DNA from: Wohlfahrtiimonas sp. G9077
GTDB taxonomy: Bacteria > Pseudomonadota > Gammaproteobacteria > Cardiobacteriales > Wohlfahrtiimonadaceae
Length of the DNA: 64,000 bases
Direction: 5' to 3'
Assembly (NCBI RefSeq): GCF_002252155.1
Contig: NZ_NEFD01000004.1
Location: 1 to 64,000, forward strand
Position 1 is the first letter of the stretch. Every line of letters begins with the position of its first letter. Below, one piece after another: positions 27,293 through 38,438 of this stretch. Made by a program: the position numbers and the translations under genes. Under the pieces are notes generated by a model. The model ran no database searches. It worked only from the letters and a program-made list of their open reading frames with translations, and was not told the DNA's origin.

Positions 27293-30139
27293 GTGAGTAA
27301 AAATAAATCTCAAGACAATGGTAATCACCAGTATAAAGATTCGTTGAATCTTCCAACGACTGACTTTGACATGCGCGCAAATCTCCCAACGAAGGAGCCA
27401 AAGTTTGTTGAGTTTTGGGAATCCATTAATTTATATGCCAAACAACGCAAAGCCTTTGAAGGCAAGCCAAAGTTTGTATTGCATGATGGTCCTCCCTATG
27501 CCAACGGTGCCCTCCATTTAGGCCACTTTGTGAATAAGACGCTCAAAGACATTATTACCAAGTCTCACAGTCAATTAGGCTTTGATACGCCGTATGTACC
27601 CGGTTGGGATTGTCATGGTTTACCGATTGAATTGGTGGTTGAACGTAAATATGGCAAAGTTGGGCCAAACATGACGGCAGAAGCATTCCGTCAAAAATGC
27701 GCTGAATATGCTGCCACACAAGTGGATTTACAAAAAGCTGAATTCCAACGTTTTGGGATTTTAGGGGATTTTGATCATCCTTATTTAACGTACGATAAAA
27801 AAATCGAAGCAAATACAGTGCGTGCGTTGGCAGAAATTTATAAAAATGGCCACATGGAACGCGGTTCTCGTCCTGTGAACTGGTGTTTAGATTGCGGCTC
27901 ATCTTTAGCAGAAGCAGAAGTTGAATATGCCGATAAAGTCTCCACAAGCATTGATGTAAAATTTGCGGTGCAAGATGTTAAAGCATTGAGCGATGCCATT
28001 GGTTTTACCGTGACAGAACCTGTCTCTGTGGTGATCTGGACAACCACGCCATGGACATTGCCGTGTAATGAAGCCGTTTCCGTACATCCTGAATACGATT
28101 ATGCACTTGTGCGCATGAATGGTGAAAACATCATTGTGGCCGCAGAATTGGTGGAAGGTTTAGCCAAACGCTGGAAAACTGAATTAGAAGTGATTCACAC
28201 CTTTAAAGGTCAAGTGATTGAAAACCTAGCATTGAGCCACTGTTTCTATGAGAAAACAGTGCCAGTAATTTTGGGTGAGCACGTTACATTAGATGGCGGT
28301 ACAGGCTGCGTTCATACAGCACCATCTCACGGTGATGACGACTATAAAGTGGGTCTACAATACCATTTACCAATGGGCAATTATGTTTTAGGCAATGGTG
28401 ATTATGCCTCTGATGTGCCATTGTTTGCGGGTCAAAACATCATGAATGTGACGGACAATGTATTAGATACATTGCGCAGTCATAACAATTTAGTGTTTGC
28501 CACGAAAATCGAACACAGCTATCCACATTGCTGGCGCCATAAAACGCCAACCATTTACCGTGCCACGGCGCAATGGTTCATCAGTATGGATAAAAAAGCG
28601 TTGCGTCAAGAGATCTTAACTGAGATCGACAAAGTGAAATTCACGCCAAGCTGGGGTCAAGCACGTTTATACGGCATGATCGAAGGCCGTGGTGATTGGT
28701 GTATCTCTCGTCAGCGTTATTGGGGCGTACCGATTCCTTTGTTCTTACATAAAGAAACCGGCGAATTGCATCCACAAACGGGCGAGTTGATGGAACAAGT
28801 GGCCGCAAAAATCGAAGAGAAAGGTTTAACCGGCTGGTTTGAAGCCGACATTACAGAATTCTTAAATGCAGAAGATGCTGCAAATTATGAGAAAAACAAA
28901 GACATTTTAGATGTGTGGTTTGACTCAGGGACAACGCATTATACGGTGCTTCGTCAACGTCCTGAATTGTCTTATCCTGCCGATCTTTATTTAGAAGGTT
29001 CCGATCAGCATCGTGGTTGGTTCAACTCATCGATTTGTACCTCTGTGGCGATGGATGGCATTGCGCCTTACAAACAGTTGCTCACACACGGTTTCACTGT
29101 GGATGCACAAGGCCGTAAGATGTCTAAATCTTTAGGCAATGGCGTTGAGCCACAAGATGTGATGGACAAAATGGGGGCAGATGTCTTGCGTCTTTGGGTG
29201 TCTTCGACAGATTACCGTGGTGAAATCCCCGTCTCTGATGAGATTCTAAAACGCACTTCAGAAACATACCGCCGCATTCGTAATACCGTGCGCTTCTTAT
29301 TGGCGAACACAGGCGAATTTGATTATGCCAAAGATGCTGTGCCAATGGATGAATTATTGCCATTAGATCGCTGGGTGATTGATCGTGCGCATCAATTACA
29401 AACTGAAATTGGTGAGCATTATGTGGAATTTGCATTCCATAATGTGTATCAAAAATTACAAAGCTTCTGCTCCATCGATTTAGGCAGCTTCTACTTAGAC
29501 ATCATCAAAGATCGTCAGTACACTTGTGCAAAAGACTCTAAAGCGCGTCGCTCATGTCAAACAGCCTTGCATCATGTGTTAGAAGCATTGGTTCGCTGGA
29601 TGGCGCCAATTTTATCCTTCACCGCTGAAGAGATTTGGCAAAACATGCGTCAAAAAGATGACAGCCGCGAAGAATCCATCTTCTTAGCTGAATTCTATAA
29701 AGATTTAGTGCCATTAAATGATGCGAAATTTGATCGTGCCTTCTGGGACATGTTGCTCAATGTGCGCTCTGAAGTCTCTAAAGAGATCGAAAAACACCGT
29801 GCAAATGGTGAAATCGGCTCTTCATTGCAATCAAATGTCACCATCTACTGTACAGAGCATATGTACAATCAATTGATGCAGTTAGAAGATGAATTGCGCT
29901 TTGTATTATTGACGTCATATGCAAATGTGAAACCATTGTCTGACAATACAGAAGAGTTGCCTGTCTTGACATTAGAAGATGAGCAATTTGCCATCGAAAT
30001 CTCTGTGAACCATTACAAAAAATGTGTTCGCTGCTGGCATTATCGTGAAGATGTGGGCACGCATGCAGATCATCCTGACTTGTGTGACCGCTGCATTACG
30101 AACTTAACTGAAGAAGGTGAGAATCGCAAATATGCCTAA
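27293..30139 (+). CDS. ileS: Isoleucine--tRNA ligase
   Basis: This 948-residue class Ia synthetase has the HIGH-type motif in PPYANGALHLGH (residues about 64-75) and the KMSKS motif in GRKMSKSLGN (about 610). The editing (CP1) domain includes WTTTPWTLPCNEAV and GTGCVHTAPSHGDDD. The C-terminal zinc finger has two CxxC pairs (CVRCWH and CDRC). The zinc domain and length are those of the mupirocin-sensitive bacterial type. The start is GTG. It overlaps lspA by 8 bases. Confidence 0.98.
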   Translation: MSKNKSQDNGNHQYKDSLNLPTTDFDMRANLPTKEPKFVEFWESINLYAKQRKAFEGKPKFVLHDGPPYANGALHLGHFVNKTLKDIITKSHSQLGFDTPYVPGWDCHGLPIELVVERKYGKVGPNMTAEAFRQKCAEYAATQVDLQKAEFQRFGILGDFDHPYLTYDKKIEANTVRALAEIYKNGHMERGSRPVNWCLDCGSSLAEAEVEYADKVSTSIDVKFAVQDVKALSDAIGFTVTEPVSVVIWTTTPWTLPCNEAVSVHPEYDYALVRMNGENIIVAAELVEGLAKRWKTELEVIHTFKGQVIENLALSHCFYEKTVPVILGEHVTLDGGTGCVHTAPSHGDDDYKVGLQYHLPMGNYVLGNGDYASDVPLFAGQNIMNVTDNVLDTLRSHNNLVFATKIEHSYPHCWRHKTPTIYRATAQWFISMDKKALRQEILTEIDKVKFTPSWGQARLYGMIEGRGDWCISRQRYWGVPIPLFLHKETGELHPQTGELMEQVAAKIEEKGLTGWFEADITEFLNAEDAANYEKNKDILDVWFDSGTTHYTVLRQRPELSYPADLYLEGSDQHRGWFNSSICTSVAMDGIAPYKQLLTHGFTVDAQGRKMSKSLGNGVEPQDVMDKMGADVLRLWVSSTDYRGEIPVSDEILKRTSETYRRIRNTVRFLLANTGEFDYAKDAVPMDELLPLDRWVIDRAHQLQTEIGEHYVEFAFHNVYQKLQSFCSIDLGSFYLDIIKDRQYTCAKDSKARRSCQTALHHVLEALVRWMAPILSFTAEEIWQNMRQKDDSREESIFLAEFYKDLVPLNDAKFDRAFWDMLLNVRSEVSKEIEKHRANGEIGSSLQSNVTIYCTEHMYNQLMQLEDELRFVLLTSYANVKPLSDNTEELPVLTLEDEQFAIEISVNHYKKCVRCWHYREDVGTHADHPDLCDRCITNLTEEGENRKYA

Positions 30140-30635
30140 GTCATCTTTGCCCACAAAGAAGGTCATGATCTTCTTTGTGCTTGCGATCATTGGCATTGTG
30201 GTGGATCAACTCACAAAGCTTTGGGCAACCGCTGCATTGAACAATTCTGTGATCACTGTGATTCCAGATTTTCTAGAGTGGCGCTTAGCGTATAACTATG
30301 GCGCAGCCTTTAGCTTTTTGTCCGATCACTCCGGTTGGCAGCGTTGGTTTTTCATTGCCATTGCCATCATTGCGGCGATTGTCCTTTCTGTGCTGATCAT
30401 TCGACGCAAAGCCCATGAGCGCATTTTGCCTTATGGCTTTGCTTTGATCATGGCAGGCGCGATCGGCAATGTGATTGACCGCATTTGGCATGGTTTTGTG
30501 ATTGATTTCATCAGTGTGCAATTTGGCAGCTATTACTTTCCCATTTTCAATGTGGCTGACATCTGCGTCTCTGTGGGTGCAGGGTTAGTCATTTTGTCCT
30601 CTTTTATTGAACGAGATGATTCACGCAATGAGTAA
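30132..30635 (+). CDS. lspA: Lipoprotein signal peptidase (signal peptidase II)
   Basis: This inner-membrane aspartic protease of about 167 residues has four predicted membrane helices and cleaves prolipoprotein signal peptides. The conserved blocks are VDQLTKLWA, then [14 protein letters not shown] and [14 protein letters not shown], which hold the two catalytic aspartates. I start it at ATG 30132, overlapping the ileS stop; a GTG at 30117 is possible. It overlaps ispH by 8 bases, with no fkpB gene between, unlike E. coli. Confidence 0.96.
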   Translation: MPKSSLPTKKVMIFFVLAIIGIVVDQLTKLWATAALNNSVITVIPDFLEWRLAYNYGAAFSFLSDHSGWQRWFFIAIAIIAAIVLSVLIIRRKAHERILPYGFALIMAGAIGNVIDRIWHGFVIDFISVQFGSYYFPIFNVADICVSVGAGLVILSSFIERDDSRNE

Positions 30636-31569
30636 GAAAATTTATTTGGCCAACCCACGCGGTTTTTGTGCTGGCGTTGACCGAGCCATCGGCATCGTTG
30701 AAAAAGCATTAGAACAGTTTGGTGCACCGATTTATGTGCGTCATGAAGTGGTGCACAATAAATTTGTGGTGGATGGTTTGCGTGATCGTGGTGCGGTCTT
30801 TGTGCAAGAGCTTGATGAAGTGCCGGATGATGCGATTGTGATTTTCTCCGCTCATGGCGTTGCTAAAGCGGTGCAGATGGAAGCAGATCGTCGCGGCTTA
30901 AAAGTTTTTGATGCCACGTGTCCATTGGTGACAAAAGTGCACATGGAAGTGAGCCGAGATGCAAAAAATGCGCGTGATACCATCTTAATTGGCCATGCAG
31001 GGCATCCTGAAGTGGAAGGTACCATGGGGCAGTTTGATGCGGCACATGGCGGTGAAATCTACCTTGTGGAAGATGTGAAAGATGCTGACAATCTTGTGGT
31101 GAACAATCCTGACAATGTCAGCTATGTGACGCAAACCACATTATCGATTGATGATACAAAAGAGATCATTGACCGTTTACGCGCGCGTTTTCCTGTAATT
31201 GCTGCGCCAAAGAAAGATGACATCTGTTATGCCACGCAAAATCGTCAAGATGCCGTGCGTGAGCTTTCTAAGCAATGCTCATTGATTTTTGTGGTGGGCT
31301 CTAAAAATAGCTCAAACTCCAATCGCTTGCGTGAATTGGCAGAAAAGCAGGGTGCGATGGCATATTTAATTGATCGGGCAGAAGATATAGATCTTGCAGT
31401 CTTAAAAGATCATGATAATATTGGCGTCACCGCAGGGGCATCTGCACCGGAAGTGCTCGTTCAAGAAGTGATTGAACTGCTTGAAAAGGCAGGGGCAACC
31501 CTTGAGCACAGCATTGATGAGAATCCGGAAACCATCGTGTTTCCATTGCCTAAAGAGCTGCGCGACTAA
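30628..31569 (+). CDS. ispH: 4-hydroxy-3-methylbut-2-enyl diphosphate reductase
   Basis: This 313-residue enzyme performs the last step of the MEP isoprenoid pathway, making IPP and DMAPP. The three cysteines that hold the Fe-S cluster are in [21 protein letters not shown] and [11 protein letters not shown]. The TSA-type motif is ATGAS-like (VTAGASAPE). The start ATG 30628 lies in the end of lspA. A strong terminator follows at 31611. Confidence 0.97.
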   Translation: MSKKIYLANPRGFCAGVDRAIGIVEKALEQFGAPIYVRHEVVHNKFVVDGLRDRGAVFVQELDEVPDDAIVIFSAHGVAKAVQMEADRRGLKVFDATCPLVTKVHMEVSRDAKNARDTILIGHAGHPEVEGTMGQFDAAHGGEIYLVEDVKDADNLVVNNPDNVSYVTQTTLSIDDTKEIIDRLRARFPVIAAPKKDDICYATQNRQDAVRELSKQCSLIFVVGSKNSSNSNRLRELAEKQGAMAYLIDRAEDIDLAVLKDHDNIGVTAGASAPEVLVQEVIELLEKAGATLEHSIDENPETIVFPLPKELRD

Positions 31570-31610
31570 ATTCCCTAGATATTAGCAATAATATCGAACT
31601 ATGATGATTA

Positions 31611-31636
31611 AAAAAGGACTGCTTGCAGTCCTTTTT
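31611..31636. terminator. Bidirectional terminator between ispH and asd
   Basis: AAAAAGGACTG pairs with CAGTCCTTTTT around a CUUG tetraloop (31611-31636). Runs of A before and T after let it work on both strands, ending the ispH operon from the left and the asd operon from the right. Confidence 0.9.
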
Positions 31637-31662
31637 ATTATTCATTGTATGGGGATGTGTGA

Positions 31663-32772
31663 TCAGTTCACTAAAATCATCAACATTCTGCGCACAGGTT
31701 CAGCGGCGCCCCAAAGTAATTGATCGCCCACGGTAAAGGCAGATAAATACTCATTGCCCATCTTCATTTTTCGTAAGCGGCCAACGGGTACTTCGAGCGT
31801 GCCAGAAACCGCAGCCGGCGTTAATTCACGCATGGTGACGTCACGGTGATTTGGAATCACGCGCACCCAATCATTTGAGGATGTGATGATGCTCTCAATC
31901 TCAGACAACGGAATGTCTTTTTTAAGCTTCAAGGTCAATGCTTGTGAATGGCAACGCATCGCGCCGACGCGCACGCAAATGCCATCGACGGCAAGCGGGC
32001 TTTGAGTGTTGAGGATTTTATTGGTTTCCACCATGCCTTTCCACTCTTCGCGGCTTTGTCCATCGGACAATTCGCTGTCAATCCATGGGATTAAGTTGCC
32101 GGCTAATGGCACAGTAAAATTATCTTTCGGGAAGTGATCCGCTTTTAAAAGATCAGACACGCGGCGGTCAATCTCTAAAATCGCTTTGGCAGGGGAGATG
32201 ATGTCGCTTGCCATCTCTTGGCCAATAAAGTGCATTTGTTGCAAAAGTTCACGCATGTTTTGCGCACCTGCACCTGAAGCCGATTGATAGGTCATGGAGG
32301 TTGTCCATTCCACCAAATCTTCTTTAAATAAGCCGCCAAGCGCCATCAACATTAAGCTGACGGTACAGTTGCCGCCCACAAATGTTTTGATGCCCTTGTT
32401 GAGCCCTTGATCAATGCTCTCGCGATTGATGGGATCAAGCACGATGATGCTGTCATTATCCATGCGAAGGGTTGAGGCGGCATCCACCCAATAACCTTGC
32501 CAACCAGCGGTTTGCAATTTTGGATAAACATCTTTGGTGTAATCGCCACCTTGGCAGCTGACGATGATCTCTTGCGCCATCAATGCATCGATGTCATAGG
32601 CATCGCCTAACGCACTTTCTTGCGCACCGCCCATCACAGGTGCATTGCCGCCTGCGTTAGAGGTGGAGAAAAATGTGGCGTGAATGTGTTGAAAATCGCC
32701 TTCTTCCACCATTCTTTCCATGAGCACAGAGCCCACCATGCCACGCCAGCCAACTAAACCTACTTTTTTCAT
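31663..32772 (-). CDS. asd: Aspartate-semialdehyde dehydrogenase
   Basis: This 369-residue enzyme reduces aspartyl phosphate to aspartate semialdehyde, the branch point to lysine, diaminopimelate, threonine and methionine. The NADP-binding start is [17 protein letters not shown]. The catalytic cysteine is Cys136 in [10 protein letters not shown], and the substrate-binding region [14 protein letters not shown] and the base histidine in [11 protein letters not shown] are present. Length is that of the gammaproteobacterial Asd. It follows leuB after 21 bases and is the last gene of the minus-strand operon. Confidence 0.97.
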   Translation of the reverse strand: MKKVGLVGWRGMVGSVLMERMVEEGDFQHIHATFFSTSNAGGNAPVMGGAQESALGDAYDIDALMAQEIIVSCQGGDYTKDVYPKLQTAGWQGYWVDAASTLRMDNDSIIVLDPINRESIDQGLNKGIKTFVGGNCTVSLMLMALGGLFKEDLVEWTTSMTYQSASGAGAQNMRELLQQMHFIGQEMASDIISPAKAILEIDRRVSDLLKADHFPKDNFTVPLAGNLIPWIDSELSDGQSREEWKGMVETNKILNTQSPLAVDGICVRVGAMRCHSQALTLKLKKDIPLSEIESIITSSNDWVRVIPNHRDVTMRELTPAAVSGTLEVPVGRLRKMKMGNEYLSAFTVGDQLLWGAAEPVRRMLMILVN

Positions 32773-32793
32773 TGTGTATCCTTTCCCTAATTC

Positions 32794-33864
32794 TTATGCG
32801 TTGAGCTCTGCGATCACTGCATCACCCATCTCTTTACAACCCACGATGATGCTATCTTTTTGAGCAATGTCACCGGTGCGAATGCCTTTTGCCAACACGC
32901 GCTCGATGGCGTCATCGATCTCTTGAGCGATGTCAGGGCGGGCAAAGGTGTATTTAAACATCATGCTGACGGACATAATGGTCGCCAATGGGTTGGCTTT
33001 ATTTTGACCGGCAATATCGGGTGCAGAACCGTGGCTAGGTTCATATAAGCCTTTATTGTTCTCATCTAATGAAGCCGATGGCAACATGCCAATCGAACCT
33101 GTGAGCATCGCTGCTTCATCGGATAAAATGTCACCAAAAATGTTGCCCGTGAGCATGACGTCAAATTGTTTTGGTGCGCGCACCAATTGCATGGCAGCAT
33201 TGTCCACCAACATATGTGAAAGCGTGACATCCGGGTACTCTTTAGCCACTTCAGTGACCACATCACGCCACAATTGCGTGGTTTCAAGCACATTCATTTT
33301 ATCAATCGAGCACACACGTTTATCACGTGCTTGCGCTGCCTGAAACGCCACATGTGCAATGCGGCGGATTTCAGATTCTGAATACAACATGGTATTGAAG
33401 CCCACTTTTTCGCCATTACGCACTTCGATGCCGCGCGGATGACCAAAGTAAATGTCGCCCGTCAACTCGCGCACGATCAAAATGTCTAAACCTGACACCA
33501 ACTCTTCTTTTAATGAAGAAGCATGGGCCAGCTCTTTAAACACATGAGCAGGGCGCAAGTTCGCAAACAAGTTTAAGCCTTTACGGATCGCCAATAAGCC
33601 TTGTTCAGGGCGCACATTGCGAGGCAATGCATCGTATTTAGTATCACCCACCGCACCGAGGAGCACCGCATCGGCGTTGAGTGCTTTTTCGAGGGTTTCA
33701 TCAGGCAGTGGCTTGCCAGTCGTATCATAAGCAATGCCGCCAATCAGCGCATTTTCTGTTTCAATGCCAAGATTGTGCTTGTCGTTCATGGTGTTTAATA
33801 CACGAACGGCTTGTGCTGTGATTTCTGGACCAATACCATCACCGGGTAATACTAATACTTTCAT
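32794..33864 (-). CDS. leuB: 3-isopropylmalate dehydrogenase
   Basis: This 356-residue enzyme oxidises and decarboxylates 3-isopropylmalate in leucine biosynthesis. It has the start [11 protein letters not shown], the substrate-binding arginines in [10 protein letters not shown], the metal-binding aspartates in [18 protein letters not shown], and the NAD-binding end [18 protein letters not shown]. leuA, leuC and leuD are not in the window. It sits between dut and asd in one transcription unit. Confidence 0.97.
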   Translation of the reverse strand: MKVLVLPGDGIGPEITAQAVRVLNTMNDKHNLGIETENALIGGIAYDTTGKPLPDETLEKALNADAVLLGAVGDTKYDALPRNVRPEQGLLAIRKGLNLFANLRPAHVFKELAHASSLKEELVSGLDILIVRELTGDIYFGHPRGIEVRNGEKVGFNTMLYSESEIRRIAHVAFQAAQARDKRVCSIDKMNVLETTQLWRDVVTEVAKEYPDVTLSHMLVDNAAMQLVRAPKQFDVMLTGNIFGDILSDEAAMLTGSIGMLPSASLDENNKGLYEPSHGSAPDIAGQNKANPLATIMSVSMMFKYTFARPDIAQEIDDAIERVLAKGIRTGDIAQKDSIIVGCKEMGDAVIAELNA

Positions 33865-33883
33865 TCAATTTCCTTATTGATTA

Positions 33884-34339
33884 TTAATTTCGGCCTGTGT
33901 GGCCAAAGCCACCAGCACCACGTTCGGATGCTTCAAATTCATCCACCTCTTGGAAGTTTGCTTGAATGACTGGCACGATGATCATCTGCGCCAATCTCTC
34001 CCCCACTTCGATTGTAAAAGCTTGATTGCTGCGGTTCCAAGCGGATACCATTAATTCGCCTTGATAATCAGCATCAATCAAACCCACGAGATTGCCAAGG
34101 ACAATCCCATGTTTTGTGCCAAGGCCAGAGCGCGGCAATACCATCGCAGCATAGTTAGGATCTTTTAAATAGATCGCCATGCCTGTTTTGACAAATGCGC
34201 TTTGACCGGGTTCTAACGTTAAGGGCTCATCGAGCATGGCACGTAAATCAAGGCCTGCTGATCCTTTTGTTGCATAGCTTGGTAATGGAAACTCTGTCCC
34301 TAAACGTTTATCTAAGATTTTGTAATCAACTACTAACAC
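33884..34339 (-). CDS. dut: dUTP diphosphatase
   Basis: This 151-residue trimeric enzyme hydrolyses dUTP to dUMP. The five dUTPase motifs are visible: [26 protein letters not shown], the [10 protein letters not shown] segment and the C-terminal arm [13 protein letters not shown]. Length is as in E. coli. It is 11 bases downstream of the NDUFA9-like gene and 19 bases before leuB, so it is probably co-transcribed with both. Confidence 0.98.
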   Translation of the reverse strand: MLVVDYKILDKRLGTEFPLPSYATKGSAGLDLRAMLDEPLTLEPGQSAFVKTGMAIYLKDPNYAAMVLPRSGLGTKHGIVLGNLVGLIDADYQGELMVSAWNRSNQAFTIEVGERLAQMIIVPVIQANFQEVDEFEASERGAGGFGHTGRN

Positions 34340-34350
34340 TCAAACTTCCT

Positions 34351-35304
34351 TTAAATAATATTTCGACCTGCTGTCATTCGATCCGCTTCATAACGATCTT
34401 GTAAGCCATATTTGTATTCGTAACTCATGACAGACTGAAACGACTGTGGCGAAATACTTAATTGCTCTAGATTATTTGTATCTGAAACGCTATCAATTTT
34501 CAAGCAGTTGTATTGATTCATCGTAAATGGGGCTTTTGGCATCCAGCCGGTGGTCAATGCTAAGAGGAAGGCAAAGGGTTTTGGCATGGCGATCGCCTTT
34601 TTACGACAAAGGTGAGAATATCGCAAAACATCACGAATCATCTCTAAAAATGTCATGCGCTCAGGACCCACTAATGTGTAGGTGGCTTGCATCTCTGATT
34701 GTGTGCACATGATTTGTTCGATGGCGCGAGTCACATCACCCACATAAATGGGTTGAAATTGTGTGAACGCTCCTGGCACCATGAACATTGGGAATTTATC
34801 AATCAAACGCACCAAACCATCCAAACTTGGCGCACGCTGACCAAACATGAAAGAAGGGCGCAGGATGGAAACTTTAATGCCGCTGTTGTTTAACGCTTCT
34901 TTGAGCGCCACTTCACCTTGCCATTTGGTATCAAAATAGACGCTGCCGCCTTTTTCAGACACGCCAAGGGCACTCATGTGAATGAAATGCTTGATGCTCG
35001 TTTGTTTGGCAAGTTCAGCATAACGCTTCACTAAATCCACGTGGGCTTTGGTGGCGCGTTTACGGTTGCCATCCATGGTGCCAACGAGGTTGATGATCAC
35101 ATCCGCATCATGAATGTGGTATAAAATCTCCGCATCTGTTTGTGGATAGGTTTTGAACTTCACAAATGAAAATTGACGGGTGTCTTCTTGTACATTTTTA
35201 CTGCGTGAAAAAGCGATGATGTGGTTATTTTTATCTCTCGCTAATCGACTGATCACATGATAGCCCACATATCCGCTACCGCCCAAAACGATGATTTTAG
35301 ACAT
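34351..35304 (-). CDS. NAD(P)-binding epimerase/reductase, complex I NDUFA9-like
   Basis: This protein of about 317 residues has an N-terminal Rossmann fold (KIIVLGGSGYVGYHVI, GxxGxxG) and belongs to the atypical short-chain dehydrogenase group related to NDUFA9. The block FIHMSALGVSEKGGSVYFDTKWQGE lacks a clean YxxxK pair, as in NDUFA9-like proteins. Its substrate is unknown; bacterial members are often linked to quinone or membrane lipid functions. I start at ATG 35304, after a perfect AGGAGG. An upstream frame to 35343 lacks such a site. Confidence 0.8.
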   Translation of the reverse strand: MSKIIVLGGSGYVGYHVISRLARDKNNHIIAFSRSKNVQEDTRQFSFVKFKTYPQTDAEILYHIHDADVIINLVGTMDGNRKRATKAHVDLVKRYAELAKQTSIKHFIHMSALGVSEKGGSVYFDTKWQGEVALKEALNNSGIKVSILRPSFMFGQRAPSLDGLVRLIDKFPMFMVPGAFTQFQPIYVGDVTRAIEQIMCTQSEMQATYTLVGPERMTFLEMIRDVLRYSHLCRKKAIAMPKPFAFLLALTTGWMPKAPFTMNQYNCLKIDSVSDTNNLEQLSISPQSFQSVMSYEYKYGLQDRYEADRMTAGRNII

Positions 35305-35508
35305 TGATGAATCCTCCTGTGTTAGGGATAAGAACTTGTCCATTCTAGCGAAAGGGGGGTAAGGCGTAAACTAAATCAGGCGTTATTTCCATGTGCTTTG
35401 ACCAAAGCGGATAAATGGGCAAAATGTGGGATGATTTTGCCCATACCATTTTGGCAATAAACGCGTTAAAATCAGGAGATTCGACAAATTAATAATAAAG
35501 GAGTCTGT

Positions 35509-36816
35509 ATGCGTCGTTATTTTGGGACTGATGGAGTGCGTGGCCGCACAGGCGAGCTACCGATGACGCCAGATTTTATCTTACGTTTAGGCTATGCTGC
35601 TGGCAAAGTGTTGGCCAGGGAAGGCGCGCGCGTATTGATCGGCAAGGACACGCGCATTTCAGGCTACATGTTTGAATCGGCATTAGAAGCGGGCTTAACC
35701 TATGCAGGCGTGGGCGTGGCTTTAACAGGCCCGATGCCAACGCCAGCGATTGCGTATTTAACCCGTACCCTTGATACATCCGCGGGTTGTATGGTGTCAG
35801 CGTCCCATAATCCCTATTTTGACAATGGCGTCAAATTCTTTGGGGAAGATGGACAGAAATTAGATGATGCTTTAGAGCTTGAGATTGAGCGACATTTAGA
35901 TGAGCCACTGGCGCCCGTTCATCCTGATGGCTTTGGCCGCGTGCGCCGCATTACAGATGCTGCAGGGCGTTACATTGAGTTTTGTAAAAGCTCTGCCCGT
36001 GATCTGAATTTGCGCGGTATGAAGATTGTTCTAGATTGTGCCAATGGCGCCACTTATCACATTGCACCGCACGTGTTTACAGAGCTTGGTGCCAAAGTGA
36101 TCGTGATTGGCAATGAGCCCAATGGCTTTAACATCAACGATCAAGTGGGTTCGACGCAGCCTGCGGCGCTTCAGAAAAAGGTGCTTGAAGAAAAAGCTGA
36201 TTGTGGCATCGGGTTTGATGGTGATGGTGATCGTTTAGTGATCGTCGATGGTAAAGGCGTTGTGTACGATGGTGATGCCATTTTATATTTGATCGCAACG
36301 CATCGCAGAGAAAAGCAGATTGTGGCCACCATCATGAGCAATTTAGGGTTTGAACATGCCCTTAAAAATGAAGGCATTGAATTGATCCGCGCAAAAGTCG
36401 GTGATCGCTATGTGCTTGAGCAGTTAAAGCAGCACAATCTAACATTGGGCGGTGAAAGTTCAGGGCACATCATTTGTATGGATAAACACACCACAGGTGA
36501 TGGCATCATTGCTGCACTGCAAGCACTCCAAGCGATTTTGGATAAAAACATGACGATTGCAGAATCTTTGCAGCACATTCCTAAATCCACCCAAACCATG
36601 ATCAATGTACAACTTAAAGATCGCAGCGGTTGGGAGACAGAAGCTGTGACGGCTGAAATTGAGCGTGTGGAAAAAGCATTGGGTGACAATGGCCGCGTGC
36701 TCATTCGTCCATCCGGCACCGAGCCTGTTGTACGCGTGATGGTGGAAAGCTTTGATGTGGCCGCTTCTAAAAAATATGCCCAAAGCCTTGCAAATCTCAT
36801 CAAAAATCAGAAATAA
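35509..36816 (+). CDS. glmM: Phosphoglucosamine mutase
   Basis: This 435-residue enzyme converts glucosamine-6-phosphate to glucosamine-1-phosphate for peptidoglycan and LPS synthesis. It starts MRRYFGTDGVRG, has the phosphorylated serine in VSASHNPYFDNG (about Ser99), the magnesium loop GFDGDGDR (about 235-242) and the sugar-phosphate loop RPSGTEPVVRV near the end. Ribosome site AAAGGAG. It stands apart from folP and ftsH, its usual neighbours in E. coli. A tRNA gene begins 10 bases after its stop. Confidence 0.98.
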   Translation: MRRYFGTDGVRGRTGELPMTPDFILRLGYAAGKVLAREGARVLIGKDTRISGYMFESALEAGLTYAGVGVALTGPMPTPAIAYLTRTLDTSAGCMVSASHNPYFDNGVKFFGEDGQKLDDALELEIERHLDEPLAPVHPDGFGRVRRITDAAGRYIEFCKSSARDLNLRGMKIVLDCANGATYHIAPHVFTELGAKVIVIGNEPNGFNINDQVGSTQPAALQKKVLEEKADCGIGFDGDGDRLVIVDGKGVVYDGDAILYLIATHRREKQIVATIMSNLGFEHALKNEGIELIRAKVGDRYVLEQLKQHNLTLGGESSGHIICMDKHTTGDGIIAALQALQAILDKNMTIAESLQHIPKSTQTMINVQLKDRSGWETEAVTAEIERVEKALGDNGRVLIRPSGTEPVVRVMVESFDVAASKKYAQSLANLIKNQK

Positions 36817-36825
36817 TAGACGAAT

Positions 36826-36899
<74 letters not shown>

Positions 36900-36980
36900 A
36901 AAGTTTTCATAAGCCATTGACTACACAAATTTTCAATTAAAGAGTAAAATGACTCCTCTTTGGCTTTTAGGAAATTATCC

Positions 36981-38438
36981 ATGGATAAGCAGCTCGCCGT
37001 TATTTTCAAAATAATGGGAATGTTAATGATGGGTTTTAGTTTTACCTTTTTGATTCCGGTGGGAATCTCCTTTATCTACTCAGACGATCAAGCGCGCTAT
37101 TTTCTCGCCGCTTTTGTCAGCACTTTCTTGCTCGGTGGGCTCTTATGGCTCCCGTATCGTAAGAGCAATTACGAGCTCAAAACACGACATGGATTCATCA
37201 TAGTGGCGCTCTTCTGGAGCGTTTTAAGTTTGATTTGTGCCGTGCCAATCTATCTCTCAAAAGAACTCAACATCTCTTTTGTCCATGCCTTTTTTGAAGC
37301 GACCTCAGGCTTTACCACGACGGGTGCAACGGTGCTTGAGCATCTTGAAACTTTGCCAAAATCCATTTTATGGTACAGAACGCAACTGCACTTTTTTGGG
37401 GGCATGGGGATCATCATCTTAGCTGTAGCCATCATGCCGCTTTTAGGCATGGGCGGCATGGCGCTCTTTAAGGCAGAAGTGCCAGGACCCATGAAAGAGG
37501 AGAAGCTTACGCCAAGGATTGCACAAACCGCTCGCAATTTATGGTTTGTGTACATTGCGCTCATGGCAGCATGTATCCTGAGTTATTATGTGGCGGGCAT
37601 GAGTTTATTTGATGCCATCACGCATGGTTTTTCCACAGTGGCCACGGCGGGTTTTGCCAACTATGATGACAGTTTTGGCTACTTTCAAAGTGAGCTCATC
37701 AACTGGATTGCCATCTTTTTTATGTTCATGGGCGGAATCAACTTCACGCTCCATTTTTTAGTCTTTCGTGAAAAGAGCATCAAACGTTATTTTCAAAACT
37801 TTGAGCTTCGCACCTTTTTCTTTGTCACATTAGGTGCTTCTGTTGTGGTGGCGTTGACGTTGCACTATTTTTCAGTGTTTGAAGGCTGGTATGATGCGTT
37901 TGTCAATGCATTTTTCACTGTGATCGCGATGATTACAACCACAGGATTTTTGATCAATCCCTTCAGCGATTGGCCCACATATTTGCCATTATTATTGATC
38001 TTCTTATCCTTTATGGGCGCATGTGCCGGCTCCACCACAGGTGGGATTAAGATGATTCGCATCATTTTATTGTGTAAACAAGCCCACAGCGAGATCAAAC
38101 ATCTCATTCATCCACGGGCAGAGCTGCCAGTGCGTGTGGATGGTAAAGTGATTCCCGTCTCCATTTTAGCGAGCATCTGGGCATTTGTGGTGCTCTATGG
38201 TTTATCCACGGCCGTTTTAACTTTGGTGATGATTGGTTGCGGCTTAACGCCATTAGATGCATTCTCCGCGGTGGCGGGTTGTTTAAACATTACAGGTCCT
38301 GCCTTGGGATCGATTGCTAATAACTACTCTTCCATCAGTGATGTGGGTTTATCTGTCTTAAGTTTTACGATGTTGTTAGGGCGATTAGAGATCTTCACCA
38401 TCTTTGTATTATTGACGCCAAGCTTCTGGCGCAGTTAG
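36981..38438 (+). CDS. trkH: Potassium uptake protein TrkH/TrkG
   Basis: This inner-membrane potassium channel subunit of about 485 residues works with the cytosolic TrkA ring. The four P-loop filters of the SKT family are visible: EATSGFTTTGAT, THGFSTVATAGFAN, VIAMITTTGFLIN and AVAGCLNITGPALG. Ten or more membrane helices are predicted. I start at ATG 36981, preceded by TAGGAAAT; the in-frame TTG at 36960 is less likely. trkA is not nearby. A gap rich in DnaA boxes follows. Confidence 0.93.
   Translation: MDKQLAVIFKIMGMLMMGFSFTFLIPVGISFIYSDDQARYFLAAFVSTFLLGGLLWLPYRKSNYELKTRHGFIIVALFWSVLSLICAVPIYLSKELNISFVHAFFEATSGFTTTGATVLEHLETLPKSILWYRTQLHFFGGMGIIILAVAIMPLLGMGGMALFKAEVPGPMKEEKLTPRIAQTARNLWFVYIALMAACILSYYVAGMSLFDAITHGFSTVATAGFANYDDSFGYFQSELINWIAIFFMFMGGINFTLHFLVFREKSIKRYFQNFELRTFFFVTLGASVVVALTLHYFSVFEGWYDAFVNAFFTVIAMITTTGFLINPFSDWPTYLPLLLIFLSFMGACAGSTTGGIKMIRIILLCKQAHSEIKHLIHPRAELPVRVDGKVIPVSILASIWAFVVLYGLSTAVLTLVMIGCGLTPLDAFSAVAGCLNITGPALGSIANNYSSISDVGLSVLSFTMLLGRLEIFTIFVLLTPSFWRS

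Noticed and set aside
27555-27947. 130-residue ORF antisense to ileS
   Set aside because: Opposite the conserved HIGH-motif region of ileS, with no start context; a shadow frame.
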